Both the position numbers and the translations under genes were made by a program. Positions 8,989 through 16,964 of a stretch of DNA of 64,000 nucleotides are shown piece by piece. Source of the DNA: Bog-756 sp963833585 (GTDB taxonomy: Bacteria > Actinomycetota > Acidimicrobiia > Acidimicrobiales > RAAP-2); assembly GCA_963833585.1 (NCBI GenBank), contig CAWHYF010000004.1, forward strand, positions 186,001 through 250,000, in the 5' to 3' direction. A model generated the notes under the pieces. The model was not told where the DNA came from. It was given only the letters and a program-made list of their open reading frames with translations, and did not search any database. How positions within the stretch are numbered: position 1 is the stretch's first letter; each line of letters begins with the position of its first letter.

Positions 8989-9462
8989 GTGACCGACCAG
9001 ACCTACGGCAAGGACCCAGAGGCCATCGCCCAACTGAAGCCTCGTCAGTTTGAGGTGACCCAGAGAGGCGCCACCGAGCCGGCCTTCAGCAACGAATTCT
9101 GGGACCACAAGGAAGCGGGTCTCTACGTCGACATCGTCTCGGGTGAGCCGCTCTTCGCCTCCACCAAGAAATACGACAGCGGCTGTGGCTGGCCGAGCTT
9201 CACGGCGCCGATCGCCGCTGACAACGTCGTGGAGCACGAGGACCGTACTCTCGGCATGGTCAGGACCGAGGTCCGCTCGAACCACGGTGACAGCCACCTC
9301 GGCCACGTCTTCGACGATGGACCTCCCGAGGAGGGTGGGCTGCGGTACTGCATCAACTCGGCAGCTCTCCGGTTCATCCCCTACGCGGACCTGGAGTCGG
9401 AAGGCTACGGCGAGTACAAGAAGGTGTTCGACAACCCGACAACCGAGGAGGTACCGCGATGA
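8989..9462 (+). CDS. msrB: Peptide-methionine (R)-S-oxide reductase MsrB
   Basis: Reduces methionine-R-sulfoxide residues in proteins. At 157 aa it has the SelR fold motifs CGWPSF, SNHGDSHLGHVF and RYCINSAALRF, the last containing the catalytic Cys. The CxxC pairs that bind structural zinc in many MsrB proteins are missing: the first pair's position reads LYVDIVSG, so this is a zinc-less form. The GTG start has a good GGAG site. The TGA overlaps the ATG of msrA, so both stereoisomers of methionine sulfoxide are repaired by a coupled pair. Confidence 0.94.
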   Translation: MTDQTYGKDPEAIAQLKPRQFEVTQRGATEPAFSNEFWDHKEAGLYVDIVSGEPLFASTKKYDSGCGWPSFTAPIAADNVVEHEDRTLGMVRTEVRSNHGDSHLGHVFDDGPPEEGGLRYCINSAALRFIPYADLESEGYGEYKKVFDNPTTEEVPR

Positions 9463-9977
9463 CGACCACGGAGAAGGCAGTCCTCGCCGGCGGCTGCTTC
9501 TGGGGCATGCAGGACCTGATCCGAAAGCTTCCGGGGGTGGTCGCGACCAGGGTGGGCTACACGGGTGGCGACGTGGCCAACGCGACGTACTACAACCATC
9601 AGGGACATGCCGAGGCGATCGAGATCACCTTCGATCCCGACCTGACCTCCTACCGCGACCTTCTCGGGTTCTTCTTCCAGATCCACGACCCGACGACGAA
9701 GGACCGTCAGGGAAACGACATCGGCACCAGTTACCGGTCTGCCATCTTCTACCTGGACGATGAGCAGCGACGAATGGCTGAGGACGTCATCGCCGACGTC
9801 GAGGCGTCGGGTCTCTGGCCTGGCAAGGTCGTCACCGAGATCACTCCGGCCGGGCCATTCTGGGAGGCGGAGCCTGAGCACCAGGACTATCTCGAACGGT
9901 ATCCCGAGGGCTATACCTGCCACTTCCCACGCCCTGGTTGGGTGCTACCCCGACGGAAGGACCAGGTGGCGGGCTGA
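9459..9977 (+). CDS. msrA: Peptide-methionine (S)-S-oxide reductase MsrA
   Basis: Reduces methionine-S-sulfoxide. At 172 aa it has the N-terminal active site GCFWGMQ with the catalytic Cys, then GYTGG, YNHQGHAEAIEITFDP, FFFQIHDPTTKDRQGND and SAIFY, all hallmarks of the family. Few Cys residues remain near the C-terminus, so recycling may rely on an external thiol. Its ATG overlaps the msrB stop. Upstream there is no clear regulator; the pair probably forms a two-gene oxidative-repair operon. Confidence 0.95.
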   Translation: MTTTEKAVLAGGCFWGMQDLIRKLPGVVATRVGYTGGDVANATYYNHQGHAEAIEITFDPDLTSYRDLLGFFFQIHDPTTKDRQGNDIGTSYRSAIFYLDDEQRRMAEDVIADVEASGLWPGKVVTEITPAGPFWEAEPEHQDYLERYPEGYTCHFPRPGWVLPRRKDQVAG

Positions 9978-9985
9978 TTCGCACA

Positions 9986-10003
9986 CGGGGCCGGGTGGCC
10001 CCG
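9986..10003. terminator. Bidirectional terminator-like hairpin
   Basis: CGGGGCC-GGGT-GGCCCCG is a perfect 7-bp stem with a 4-base loop. It lies between the convergent ends of msrA (9977) and the gene ending at 10009, so it could terminate both. No T-tract is present. Confidence 0.5.
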
Positions 10004-10008
10004 GAGGT

Positions 10009-10320
10009 CTAGGCCGGGTACTCGTCGGCCACCGTCAGGTCCACGAACTCCGGAGGTCCGTCGAAGATGGCGGCCATGGTCTCCCGCGCCGCCTGCAACC
10101 CTTCCTGTCGTCGCGGATCCTGCTCCCGCGCTCGAGCCTTCTCCTCACTCTCGAACACGACCATCATGCAGACCCGGCTGGGATCCTTCTGATCCCGCAT
10201 GAGCGTGGAGCGCACCAGGCCCGACCCTGGCTGCTCCGCCGCCCGCAGCTGCTCGATCAGCTTGGGGAGGTCCCCGTCCCGGCCCGGCTTCAGTCGTGTG
10301 GTGATGAGCTGAGCCCACAT
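10009..10320 (-). CDS. Small ABM-fold protein
   Basis: A 103-aa protein that looks like a dimeric alpha/beta-barrel (antibiotic biosynthesis monooxygenase-like) protein: an N-terminal strand MWAQLITTRLKPG, the helix DLPKLIEQLRAAEQ, then strands around LVRSTLMRD and VCMMVVFESEE and a helix rich in Glu/Arg. Such proteins can be small oxygenases or structural homologues with no known reaction; no catalytic residue can be assigned. It has a GGAG site 7 bases before its ATG and a TAAGGT hexamer about 30 bases upstream. It seems to be a single-gene unit. Confidence 0.65.
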   Translation of the reverse strand: MWAQLITTRLKPGRDGDLPKLIEQLRAAEQPGSGLVRSTLMRDQKDPSRVCMMVVFESEEKARAREQDPRRQEGLQAARETMAAIFDGPPEFVDLTVADEYPA

Positions 10321-10531
10321 GAAGGCACTCCGTTCGCTGGAGGATGCCGCACCTTAACCCGGATCAATGGCCCGTTCCCGGGGCCACAGTCCAGCCTCCT
10401 GGATGACGGTCGGGAGGGGACCCCAAGCCACCGGAGCAAGGTTGTCACCGGGGCGGCCGGAGCGGCCGGACGGCTGTCCCGGCTCCCGGCAGCAGCCGAC
10501 CCGGGGAGTCACCTCCGCGACTTCCCGGACG

Positions 10532-11254
10532 TCACATCCGCCGGGGCGTCCAACTCCAGCGGCGCACCGCCACGACGGCGCCGGCGACGCCCCAGAGCGC
10601 GACCACCAGGAGGTCGTGCCAGGCCCACGGAGAGGAACCCCGCTGGAGGTCGAAGGGGGCGAAGATGGCGGCGATGAAGTGGTGCACCGGGAAGTAGGAG
10701 GAGAACTGGGCAAGCCCCGATCCGGGCCTCAAGGGGAACCACAGTCCGGAGAGGAACAGCAGGACGAAGAAGACGATGCTGACGATGGGCCCGGCGGCGT
10801 CCTGATTGGGGACCAGCGTGCTCATCGCCAATCCGAGTGCGCTGAAGCTGACCATGCCCACCACCACGGCCACGACGAACGCCCCCAGGTTGCTGGGCGG
10901 GTGAACGTTGAATCCCACCCTTCCGACGACCAGCAGGACGATGACCTGGATCGCGGCAACGATCATGGAGCTGAGGACCACCGCGGCCAAGAGCACCCAC
11001 GTGGGCAAGGGACACAGTCGCAACCGCTTCAGAAGGCCCATCTCGCGGCGATTGACGAGAGTGATGGCCAGGATGTTGAAGCAGGCGGCCATCACGCCGT
11101 AGGCCACGAATCCGGGCACGTAGTACTGGATCAGTCGTATGTTGCCGAGGTACGAGATCCGAGAGTTCCCTGCCGATGCACCCAGCAGCACCAGGAATAC
11201 GAGTGAGAAGCCGACGGTAAAGGCGGCGCCGATCGGGTTCAGCCAAAACGACAA
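10532..11254 (-). CDS. ABC-2 transporter permease (5' end disrupted)
   Basis: Membrane subunit of an ABC exporter with about six hydrophobic segments and the family motif region SFSALGLAMSTLVPNQDAAGP. The only standard start in this frame is TTG 11254, giving 240 aa. The in-frame residues before it (KLVARQTRYEQ, from about 11287) read like the true N-terminus of the family and continue back to the stop codon of the ATPase. An ATG at 11336 overlaps the ATPase stop in the normal ATGA manner but is in another frame. Removing one G from the GGG at 11300-11302 joins the two, so a single-base frameshift is likely. The partner is the ATPase upstream. Confidence 0.75.
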   Translation of the reverse strand: MSFWLNPIGAAFTVGFSLVFLVLLGASAGNSRISYLGNIRLIQYYVPGFVAYGVMAACFNILAITLVNRREMGLLKRLRLCPLPTWVLLAAVVLSSMIVAAIQVIVLLVVGRVGFNVHPPSNLGAFVVAVVVGMVSFSALGLAMSTLVPNQDAAGPIVSIVFFVLLFLSGLWFPLRPGSGLAQFSSYFPVHHFIAAIFAPFDLQRGSSPWAWHDLLVVALWGVAGAVVAVRRWSWTPRRM

Positions 11255-11332
11255 CTGCTCGTACCGAGTCTGACGGGCGACCAGCTTGACGTCACTCAGC
11301 CCTGTCGAATGAACCGACGGTGGGTGAGACGC

Positions 11333-12235
11333 TCATTTCTCCTCCCTGGTCAGCGCCAGGTAGACGTCCTCGAGGGTGACTCGGGCCACCGACAGTCCCG
11401 GCAGACGAACGCCCTGTTCGAGCGCCCACCCACTCAGCGCATGCAGCACCTTCAACTCTTCCTCGGTTCGAATCTCGACCCGTCCCTCGTGCAGAGATTC
11501 GACCGGGACGGGCAGATCGCCCACCTCGATCCCCTCAGGAAGTCCGAAGCGGATGGTGGCAATCCCGGCGTCGCGGCCCCCCAGCGAGGATGGGGTCCCG
11601 GTGGCCACGATCTGGGCGTTCGAGAGGACGGCGACCCTGTCCGCCAGGGCCTCGACTTCATCCATGTAGTGGGTGGTCAACAGCACTGTGGTCCCCTCCG
11701 ATGCCAAGCGACGGATCAGCTCCCACGAATCGCGTCGGCCCGACGGGTCCAGCCCGGTGGTGGGCTCGTCGAGGAAGAGCAGCTCCGGACGGCCCACGAT
11801 GCCGAGACCCACATCGAGCCGTCGCTGTTGGCCGCCGGACAGCGTCTTGATCCGGGCGTCGGCCTTCTCGTCCAACCCGACCAGGGAGATGACCTCGTCG
11901 ACGGGCCGGGGTGAGGGGTAGTAGCCGGCGTTACGAGTGAGTACCTGGCGAACCGAGTAGAAGGGCTCGACGGCGAGTTCCTGGAGTACCACCCCGATGC
12001 GCGACTGGAGCCACCGCTGTGTCTTCTTTTCCGCCGGGTCCACCCCCAGGGTCTCCACCCGCCCCGAGCTGCGCAGTCGGAATCCCTCGAGAATCTCGAT
12101 CGTCGTGGTCTTCCCGGCGCCGTTGGGACCGAGGAGGGCGAACACCTCTCCACGCTCAACTTCGAAGCTGACATCGCTCACGGCCATCTTGTCGCCGTAG
12201 GACTTGGCCAGGTGGTCCACGCGTATCGCCGTCAC
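11333..12235 (-). CDS. ABC-2 transporter ATP-binding protein
   Basis: ATPase of 300 aa for the adjacent permease. It has Walker A GPNGAGKTT (about residue 38), a Q-loop in SRIGVVLQE, the signature LSGGQQRR, Walker B LLFLDEPTTGLDPSG and the H-loop LLTTHYMDE. The C-terminal domain resembles drug and lipid exporters of the DrrA type. The GTG at 12235 follows a GGAGG by seven bases and gives a normal N-terminus (TAIRVDHLAKSYG); the frame is open further upstream but that part overlaps the regulator's end and is not conserved-looking. The stop overlaps an ATG that is probably the true start of the permease. Confidence 0.88.
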   Translation of the reverse strand: MTAIRVDHLAKSYGDKMAVSDVSFEVERGEVFALLGPNGAGKTTTIEILEGFRLRSSGRVETLGVDPAEKKTQRWLQSRIGVVLQELAVEPFYSVRQVLTRNAGYYPSPRPVDEVISLVGLDEKADARIKTLSGGQQRRLDVGLGIVGRPELLFLDEPTTGLDPSGRRDSWELIRRLASEGTTVLLTTHYMDEVEALADRVAVLSNAQIVATGTPSSLGGRDAGIATIRFGLPEGIEVGDLPVPVESLHEGRVEIRTEEELKVLHALSGWALEQGVRLPGLSVARVTLEDVYLALTREEK

Positions 12236-12501
12236 ACTCTCCACCTCCGAACAGCACCGTGTTACCACGAGCTCTACCCGATCAGTGGATCCACGATACG
12301 TTCCATCGGCCCGTCTGTCGGAGCGGGAGGGGCGCCGTCGGGTCCGGGCACCCGTGTGACCCCGGACTCGCCGATGCTCACGGTCAGAAGATGCACGGGA
12401 GTGCACTTCCCGGCCACCCTCGGTCCTGGGTCCTGGACCGTGGACCCACCGGCACCTCGATCGACGGAGCTCGGGCTGCGGCCGCGCTCCGGTGCAGTGA
12501 C

Positions 12502-13557
12502 TCAGGCGTCGACCCGGTCCTGGAATGTCCGCCGGTAGGACTGGGGGCTGGTGTGCATCACCCGGCCGAAATGCTTTCGTAGATTGCCTGCCGTACAGAA
12601 TCCGCTGTTCTGCGCCACTTCCTCGATCGGCAGATCGCTGACCTCGAGGAGTCGTTGCGCGAGCCGGACCCGCTGCCCCTGCAGCCACTGGTGCGGTGTC
12701 GTACCGGTGGCGGCGAGGAACCGACGGGCGAAGGTTCGCGGGCTCATGGCGGATCGGTAGGCCAAATCTTCGACGGTCAGGGGATCGGTCAGGTGCTCCT
12801 GCGCCCAGGTGATGGTGTCCGCGAAGAGATTGGAGCTGTCAAGGACCGGAAGTGGAGTGTCGATGAACTGAGCCTGGCCCCCGTCCCGTTGCGGCGGGAC
12901 GACCATCTCCCGGGCCAGTCGGGTGGCGATCTCGGCGCCATAGTCCTGGCGAACGATGTGCAGGCAGAGATCGATGCTGGCCGCACTGCCGGCGGAGGTC
13001 AGAAGGTCACCGTCATCGACGTAGAGGACACCGGGATCGACGGTCACACCGGGATAGTTGCGGGCCAGGTCCTCGCACTCCGACCAGTGGGTCGTGGCCC
13101 GTCGGCCGTTGAGGAGTCCCGCTTCGGCCAGGACGAACGCGCCGGTGCACAGTGAGATGATGCGACAGCCCCGGGCGTGGGCCCGCCGGAGCGCCTCGAA
13201 GACCTCACCCGGAACGGCCCCGAGGTCCTCGGTCGGAAGTACGACCACCGTGTCGACATGGCCGATGCTGTCCAGGCCATTGGTGGCGTGCATCCGGAAG
13301 CCGACGTCGACGGTCACCGGGCCTGGCACGGAAGCGCAGACAGCAAGCTGATACCAGGGAGCTCCACCGGTCTCCACCGGGCTGCCACCGAAGACGTCGC
13401 AGGCCACTCCGAGCTCGAAGGTGGCGACGCCGTCGTAGACCAGGGCTCCCACCCGGTGCGGCTTCGGCCTGGCCCTACGGCGTCCACCGGCACCGGGTCC
13501 CGGCGGCCCCGGGTGGACGGTTGGTTTGGCAGGTTTGTCGCGCACTATGTCAATCAT
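12502..13557 (-). CDS. GlxA-family AraC transcriptional regulator
   Basis: A 351-aa regulator with two domains. Residues 35-205 form a DJ-1/PfpI (class I glutamine amidotransferase-like) sensor domain with LVYDGVATFELG and the nucleophile-elbow-like SLCTGAFVLAEAG. Residues 235-345 form an AraC DNA-binding domain with two helix-turn-helix motifs, including RSAMSPRTFARRF and SGFCTAGNLRKHFG. These proteins usually act as transcription activators; the ligand is unknown. It is followed, 266 bases on, by the ABC ATPase in the same direction. A gene on the other strand starts only 40 bases away, so the two may share a control region. Confidence 0.9.
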   Translation of the reverse strand: MIDIVRDKPAKPTVHPGPPGPGAGGRRRARPKPHRVGALVYDGVATFELGVACDVFGGSPVETGGAPWYQLAVCASVPGPVTVDVGFRMHATNGLDSIGHVDTVVVLPTEDLGAVPGEVFEALRRAHARGCRIISLCTGAFVLAEAGLLNGRRATTHWSECEDLARNYPGVTVDPGVLYVDDGDLLTSAGSAASIDLCLHIVRQDYGAEIATRLAREMVVPPQRDGGQAQFIDTPLPVLDSSNLFADTITWAQEHLTDPLTVEDLAYRSAMSPRTFARRFLAATGTTPHQWLQGQRVRLAQRLLEVSDLPIEEVAQNSGFCTAGNLRKHFGRVMHTSPQSYRRTFQDRVDA

Positions 13558-13573
13558 GCCACTTTCACCCCCC

Positions 13574-13584
13574 GCCTGTCAGGC
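13574..13584. promoter_or_regulatory. Palindrome between divergent genes
   Basis: GCCTG-T-CAGGC, an 11-bp perfect inverted repeat, lies in the 40-base space between the divergent GlxA-type regulator and the gene starting at 13598. It could be an operator, but it is short and GC-rich, so chance is a real alternative. Confidence 0.25.
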
Positions 13585-13597
13585 GCAGCATGGCGGT

Positions 13598-14221
13598 ATG
13601 CCCACGGTTCGAGATTTTGCCATGGTCCACGGCCTTCGGGCCGCCGAGCGAAGAAGCCTTCGTCGGGAGCGCCGGCGGGTGAGGGAGGCGGATCGAACCC
13701 GGTTTGCCCAGGGCGGGGGCCGAACCTCCCGGGTCCTCGTCAATGATCCCCTCAATCCCTCACTGCTCGCCTCCCGATCCAACGGGATGTGGCGGCGCCT
13801 CGTCGTTCGGTTGTTTGCCTCCCGGCTCGATCGTCAGCTGGCCTGCGGGCTCCCTCCGGAGACCAACGGGCTCGTGGCCGCCCGGGCCCACTACCTCGTC
13901 TCCCCGCTGACCCGCAGAGACCTGGCGGAACACTGGCAGGCCGTCATGGCGGGGGCCGACCGACCTCCGGTGATGCGAGATCCTCGCGTGCCGCTGTGCC
14001 GCGATCGCATCGCCGGCGCCCGGGACGAGGTGCACGCGATGCTCCGGGATCTCGTGGCACCCCTGCCCGTGGCGGCGCGTGGCGTGGCCATGGTGGGTCT
14101 GCTGCTCCACGACGGAGCCGGTCCCCTGTACAACCGCCGCAGCGAGACGGACTTGGGTGCCGCGCTTCGGGCGGCAGCGGCACAGCTCGACCCGGCGATG
14201 GCCCTGGCGCCGCCGGGGTGA
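13598..14221 (+). CDS. Hypothetical protein
   Basis: I do not recognise this 207-aa protein. It is Arg/Ala/Leu-rich with a very basic N-terminus (residues 14-45), no signal peptide and no clear membrane segment. A central region around LVNDPLNPSLLASRSNGMWRR looks conserved-protein-like, with a helix-rich C-terminal half. Third-position GC is high throughout and the frame is uninterrupted, which supports coding. It is divergent from the GlxA-type regulator. The ATG at 13598 is preferred; 13622 is an alternative. Confidence 0.6.
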   Translation: MPTVRDFAMVHGLRAAERRSLRRERRRVREADRTRFAQGGGRTSRVLVNDPLNPSLLASRSNGMWRRLVVRLFASRLDRQLACGLPPETNGLVAARAHYLVSPLTRRDLAEHWQAVMAGADRPPVMRDPRVPLCRDRIAGARDEVHAMLRDLVAPLPVAARGVAMVGLLLHDGAGPLYNRRSETDLGAALRAAAAQLDPAMALAPPG

Positions 14222-14370
14222 GGAGTACCAGCCGCGGCCAGGCCGCGACGGCCCGATGACGCCTCGTCGGCGGTGGGGCGGACGGCGGGGTGGCGCTCCC
14301 CCGGCAGCCAGGGGCGATCGGGAGGGACCGGTTGGCTAGGCTGGGAGCGCCGGCGAGAAGAGGAGGCGTG

Positions 14371-14784
14371 GTGTCGGAGAATCTCAGGATCCTGGCCAAA
14401 TACAGTGCCGCGATGGAGTCGGGCGACACCGAGGCCGTCTACGAGTTCTGGGCGCCCGACTTCCAGAGTCACGTGACGGCGCGAGTGGCGCCAGATCAGG
14501 TGGGCGAGGACGTTCGCGGTCAGGAACAGAAGTGGTGGGAGCAGGCCCGGGCGGCGTTTCCCGACATGACGTTCACCGTCGACCTGTTGATCGAGTCGGA
14601 CGATCTGGTGGTGTCGAATTGGACGGTCCGGGGCACCCACACCGGCGAGCCGTTCTACGACCTCCCGCCCTCGGGCGATCCCGTGACCATCAACGGCACG
14701 GCCATCCTGAAGATCCGCGACGGCCTCATCGCCGAGCACTGGGGAGGCCCGCACTGTCAGGAGGGCCTCGGGCTCATTCGCTGA
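14371..14784 (+). CDS. SnoaL-like ester cyclase-family protein
   Basis: A 137-aa cone-shaped alpha+beta (NTF2-like) protein. The order of elements fits the SnoaL/ester-cyclase family: an N-terminal helix NLRILAKYSAAMESGDTEAV, then VYEFWAPDFQSHV, the helix before FPDMTFTVDLLIESDDLVV, and strands VTINGTAILKI and GLIAEHWGG. The family includes aldol-condensation cyclases and epoxide-like hydrolases as well as proteins of unknown role. GTG 14371 is chosen because AGGAGG lies four bases upstream and a TAGGCT -10-like hexamer at 14337-14342. A second NTF2-fold gene begins 22 bases downstream. Confidence 0.72.
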   Translation: MSENLRILAKYSAAMESGDTEAVYEFWAPDFQSHVTARVAPDQVGEDVRGQEQKWWEQARAAFPDMTFTVDLLIESDDLVVSNWTVRGTHTGEPFYDLPPSGDPVTINGTAILKIRDGLIAEHWGGPHCQEGLGLIR

Positions 14785-14806
14785 GTCCCGAGGAGTTTGA
14801 GTTCCC

Positions 14807-15244
14807 GTGTCGGGCCCGGTGGACGACGACGACGGTGGACGGGATGAGGTGGAAACGGCCGGGAGCGGAGCCGACGGCGGGGCCGACGGACTCATCCGGA
14901 GATTCATCGCCGCCTGGGAGCGGCGCGATACCCAATTCATCGTTGACTGTTTCGCCGACGACGCCGTCTACCACAGCATGCCGTTGTCGCCGATCGTTGG
15001 AAAGCCGGCCATCGCGGAGTTCGTCGCCGGGTTCGCCCAGGTGCCACCGGGTCGACTGGAGATACACCACCAAGTCGCCTCCGGCAACATCGTGATGAAT
15101 GAGCGCACCGACTCCATCACCATCAACGGCCGGGCGGTCACCTTGCCCATCTGTGGCGTCTTCGAGATCGAGGGCGGGCGCATCAAGGCTTGGCGCGAAT
15201 ACTTCGATCTTGCGCCGGCGAAAGCGGCCTACGCCCCGTCGTAG
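14807..15244 (+). CDS. Limonene-1,2-epoxide hydrolase-family protein
   Basis: A 145-aa NTF2-fold protein close to limonene-1,2-epoxide hydrolases, which open epoxides by a one-step mechanism using an Asp-Arg-Asp triad. The expected Arg and Asp are in NERTDSI and the second Asp is in WREYFDL, so the catalytic set appears complete. The first 25 residues are Asp/Gly-rich and probably disordered. It starts with GTG 22 bases after the previous SnoaL-like gene, suggesting one transcript. The true epoxide substrate is unknown; a terpenoid or lipid epoxide is possible. Confidence 0.8.
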   Translation: MSGPVDDDDGGRDEVETAGSGADGGADGLIRRFIAAWERRDTQFIVDCFADDAVYHSMPLSPIVGKPAIAEFVAGFAQVPPGRLEIHHQVASGNIVMNERTDSITINGRAVTLPICGVFEIEGGRIKAWREYFDLAPAKAAYAPS

Positions 15245-15249
15245 GCGGT

Positions 15250-15286
15250 AGGACCCGGAGGGGGGCCACCGCAGAGCGGCGGTCCT
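15250..15286. terminator. Nested hairpin between convergent genes
   Basis: AGGACC (15250-15255) pairs with GGTCCT (15281-15286) around an inner CCGC-AGA-GCGG hairpin (15269-15279). It lies between the stop of the epoxide hydrolase-like gene (15244) and that of the convergent gene ending at 15351. Confidence 0.4.
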
Positions 15287-15350
15287 CCATCCGGTCGACG
15301 GTGCGGCAGTGGCGTGGTTCGGGTCGGCGCCATCGGCACCCACCTGCCCC

Positions 15351-15833
15351 TCAGACGTCAGTTAGCGAGGTCTCGGTGATGCCAAGGGCCCGGAGGGTGC
15401 GTCCCAGGCCCAGGAATGCACTGAGGCAGATGGTCAGATCAAGGATTTCCGGATCGGAGAAGCGCTCCCGGAGCCGGACGAAGAACGCGTCATCGATGCT
15501 CAGATGGTCGCTGGCGAAGCGCTCGGCGTACTCCACCGCCAACCGCTCCTGTGGGTCGAGGGCGTCATCATCGCCAGGGATCCCCACCCGGCAGTAGAAG
15601 TCCTCCGTCAGCCCGTGGGATTTGACGCTGTCGGCGCGGAATGCGAGGCACACCGTGCATTCGTTCAACTGTGCGATCCGGATGCGAGCGGCCTCCCGGA
15701 CCCGGGCCGGCAGGATGCTCTTGTTGTAGGCGGCATCCACCAACCGCATGGCCGCCGCCCCCAGCTCTGGCTGGAGCGACCAGATCTGCACCGCGTCACC
15801 CCCTGTACCGGGTGGAACCTCGATGCGAGCCAT
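15351..15833 (-). CDS. Carboxymuconolactone decarboxylase/AhpD-like protein
   Basis: A 160-aa all-helical AhpD-like protein. The CxxC pair in NECTVCLAFR, preceded by AARIRIAQL, is the peroxidase-type redox centre typical of AhpD-like members, and a conserved helix EILDLTICLSAFLGLGR follows. Such proteins reduce peroxides with thiol partners, while the true decarboxylase lacks CxxC, so a redox or antioxidant role is more likely. It is read alone toward the limonene hydrolase-like gene. Confidence 0.82.
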   Translation of the reverse strand: MARIEVPPGTGGDAVQIWSLQPELGAAAMRLVDAAYNKSILPARVREAARIRIAQLNECTVCLAFRADSVKSHGLTEDFYCRVGIPGDDDALDPQERLAVEYAERFASDHLSIDDAFFVRLRERFSDPEILDLTICLSAFLGLGRTLRALGITETSLTDV

Positions 15834-15839
15834 GACCAG

Positions 15840-15845
15840 ATGCTA
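15840..15845 (-). promoter_or_regulatory. Leaderless -10 box, AhpD-like gene
   Basis: On the minus strand TAGCAT ends six bases before the ATG at 15833; no Shine-Dalgarno sequence is present. Confidence 0.45.
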
Positions 15846-15908
15846 TGCCACGGTCACCGGAGCAGGGTCCCGAACCAGATGGGGCAAGCTTGGTTCACCG
15901 CTGACTGG

Positions 15909-16760
15909 CTAGGGCGAGAGGACGACGGAGGCCAGATCCCGGTACTCGCGGAGCGGAAACTCCTCCCGGGCAGCGAGAATCTGGACGGCGACGTGGTCGG
16001 CCCCCGCTTCGTGATGCTGACGGATCCGAGCCGCGATCTCCTCAGGATCGCCGTGGGCGATCAAGGCATCGACGAGGCGGTCGCTGCCCCCTCCGGCGAG
16101 ATCCTCGTCTCCGAAGCCCAGAGTCCGAAGGTTGTTGGCGTAGTTCGGAAGGGTGAGGTAGCCCGCCACGAACGCTCTCGCCCGTTCTCGCGCCGTCGTT
16201 CGGTCCGGTTCCACGATGGCCGTCACTTCAGGGGCGAGTAGGGGGCCCGCTCCGAGGATCTTCCTGGCCCGCTCGGTGTGGCCGACGGGAACGAAGTACG
16301 GATGGGCCCCTGCGGAGCGGGATGCGGCCAGGGCCAGCATCTTCGGACCCAGAGCCGCGAGCACCCGACGGTCGCGTTGCACCGAGACCCCCAGGCTGTC
16401 GAGCGCATCGAGATGCTCGACCATACGGCGGTAGGGGTGCGAATAGTTCTCGACCAACGGCGCGTGGCTGGCTCCGACGCCGAGAAGAAAGCGGTCCGGA
16501 TAGTTGGCATCCAGCGCCGCCACCGAACTGGCGAGTACCTGGGGAGCTGCCGTCCAGATGTTGACGATACCGCTGGCCACGATGGCACGGCCGGTGGACG
16601 CCAGTAGGCGTTCGAAATGCGGCGAAAGTCCCGGTTCGAAGCCACCCGAGGACCAGAGGGTCCCGTACCCGAGGGATTCGAGCTCTGCCGCCACCTCGAG
16701 GGACCCGTCTGGCGACTTCCACGAACCGCTCCACCAGACGCCCACCTTGCCCAGGTCCAT
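15909..16760 (-). CDS. LLM-class F420-dependent oxidoreductase
   Basis: A 283-aa TIM-barrel protein of the luciferase-like family. The N-terminus reads KVGVWWSGSW, then LGYGTLWSSGG, IVNIWTAAP, and the strand-loop FLLGVGASHAPLVENY followed by PYRRMVEHLDALD, the pattern of actinobacterial F420-type members rather than FMN monooxygenases. The ending HHEAGADHVAVQIL is also typical. It probably reduces or oxidises a small substrate with F420 in the cytoplasm; the substrate is unknown. It is a single gene with its own leaderless-type promoter. Confidence 0.85.
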   Translation of the reverse strand: MDLGKVGVWWSGSWKSPDGSLEVAAELESLGYGTLWSSGGFEPGLSPHFERLLASTGRAIVASGIVNIWTAAPQVLASSVAALDANYPDRFLLGVGASHAPLVENYSHPYRRMVEHLDALDSLGVSVQRDRRVLAALGPKMLALAASRSAGAHPYFVPVGHTERARKILGAGPLLAPEVTAIVEPDRTTARERARAFVAGYLTLPNYANNLRTLGFGDEDLAGGGSDRLVDALIAHGDPEEIAARIRQHHEAGADHVAVQILAAREEFPLREYRDLASVVLSP

Positions 16761-16766
16761 GGCAGT

Positions 16767-16772
16767 ACGCTA
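16767..16772 (-). promoter_or_regulatory. Leaderless -10 box, LLM oxidoreductase
   Basis: On the minus strand TAGCGT ends six bases before the ATG at 16760; no ribosome binding site is visible. Confidence 0.45.
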
Positions 16773-16964
16773 CCCACCCGGTCAGCGACGATGCATCCGT
16801 GCCCAGGGTCGGTTGAATCGGGTGGGCCCAGGGGGGAGGAGATCGTGCCGGAGGGGTGTCGAGCGTGGTTCCGGACAACATCCCCGGACCGGTTCAGCCC
16901 GGACCAGTGAGCAGATTCGAGGCCGAGCCGGCTGTTCTCCGGGTCGGCCGAATCCGGATGTCGG

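Noticed and set aside
12236..12688. N-terminal extension of the second ABC ATPase into the GlxA gene
   Set aside because: It overlaps the coding end of a well-supported regulator and precedes a GTG with a good GGAGG site.
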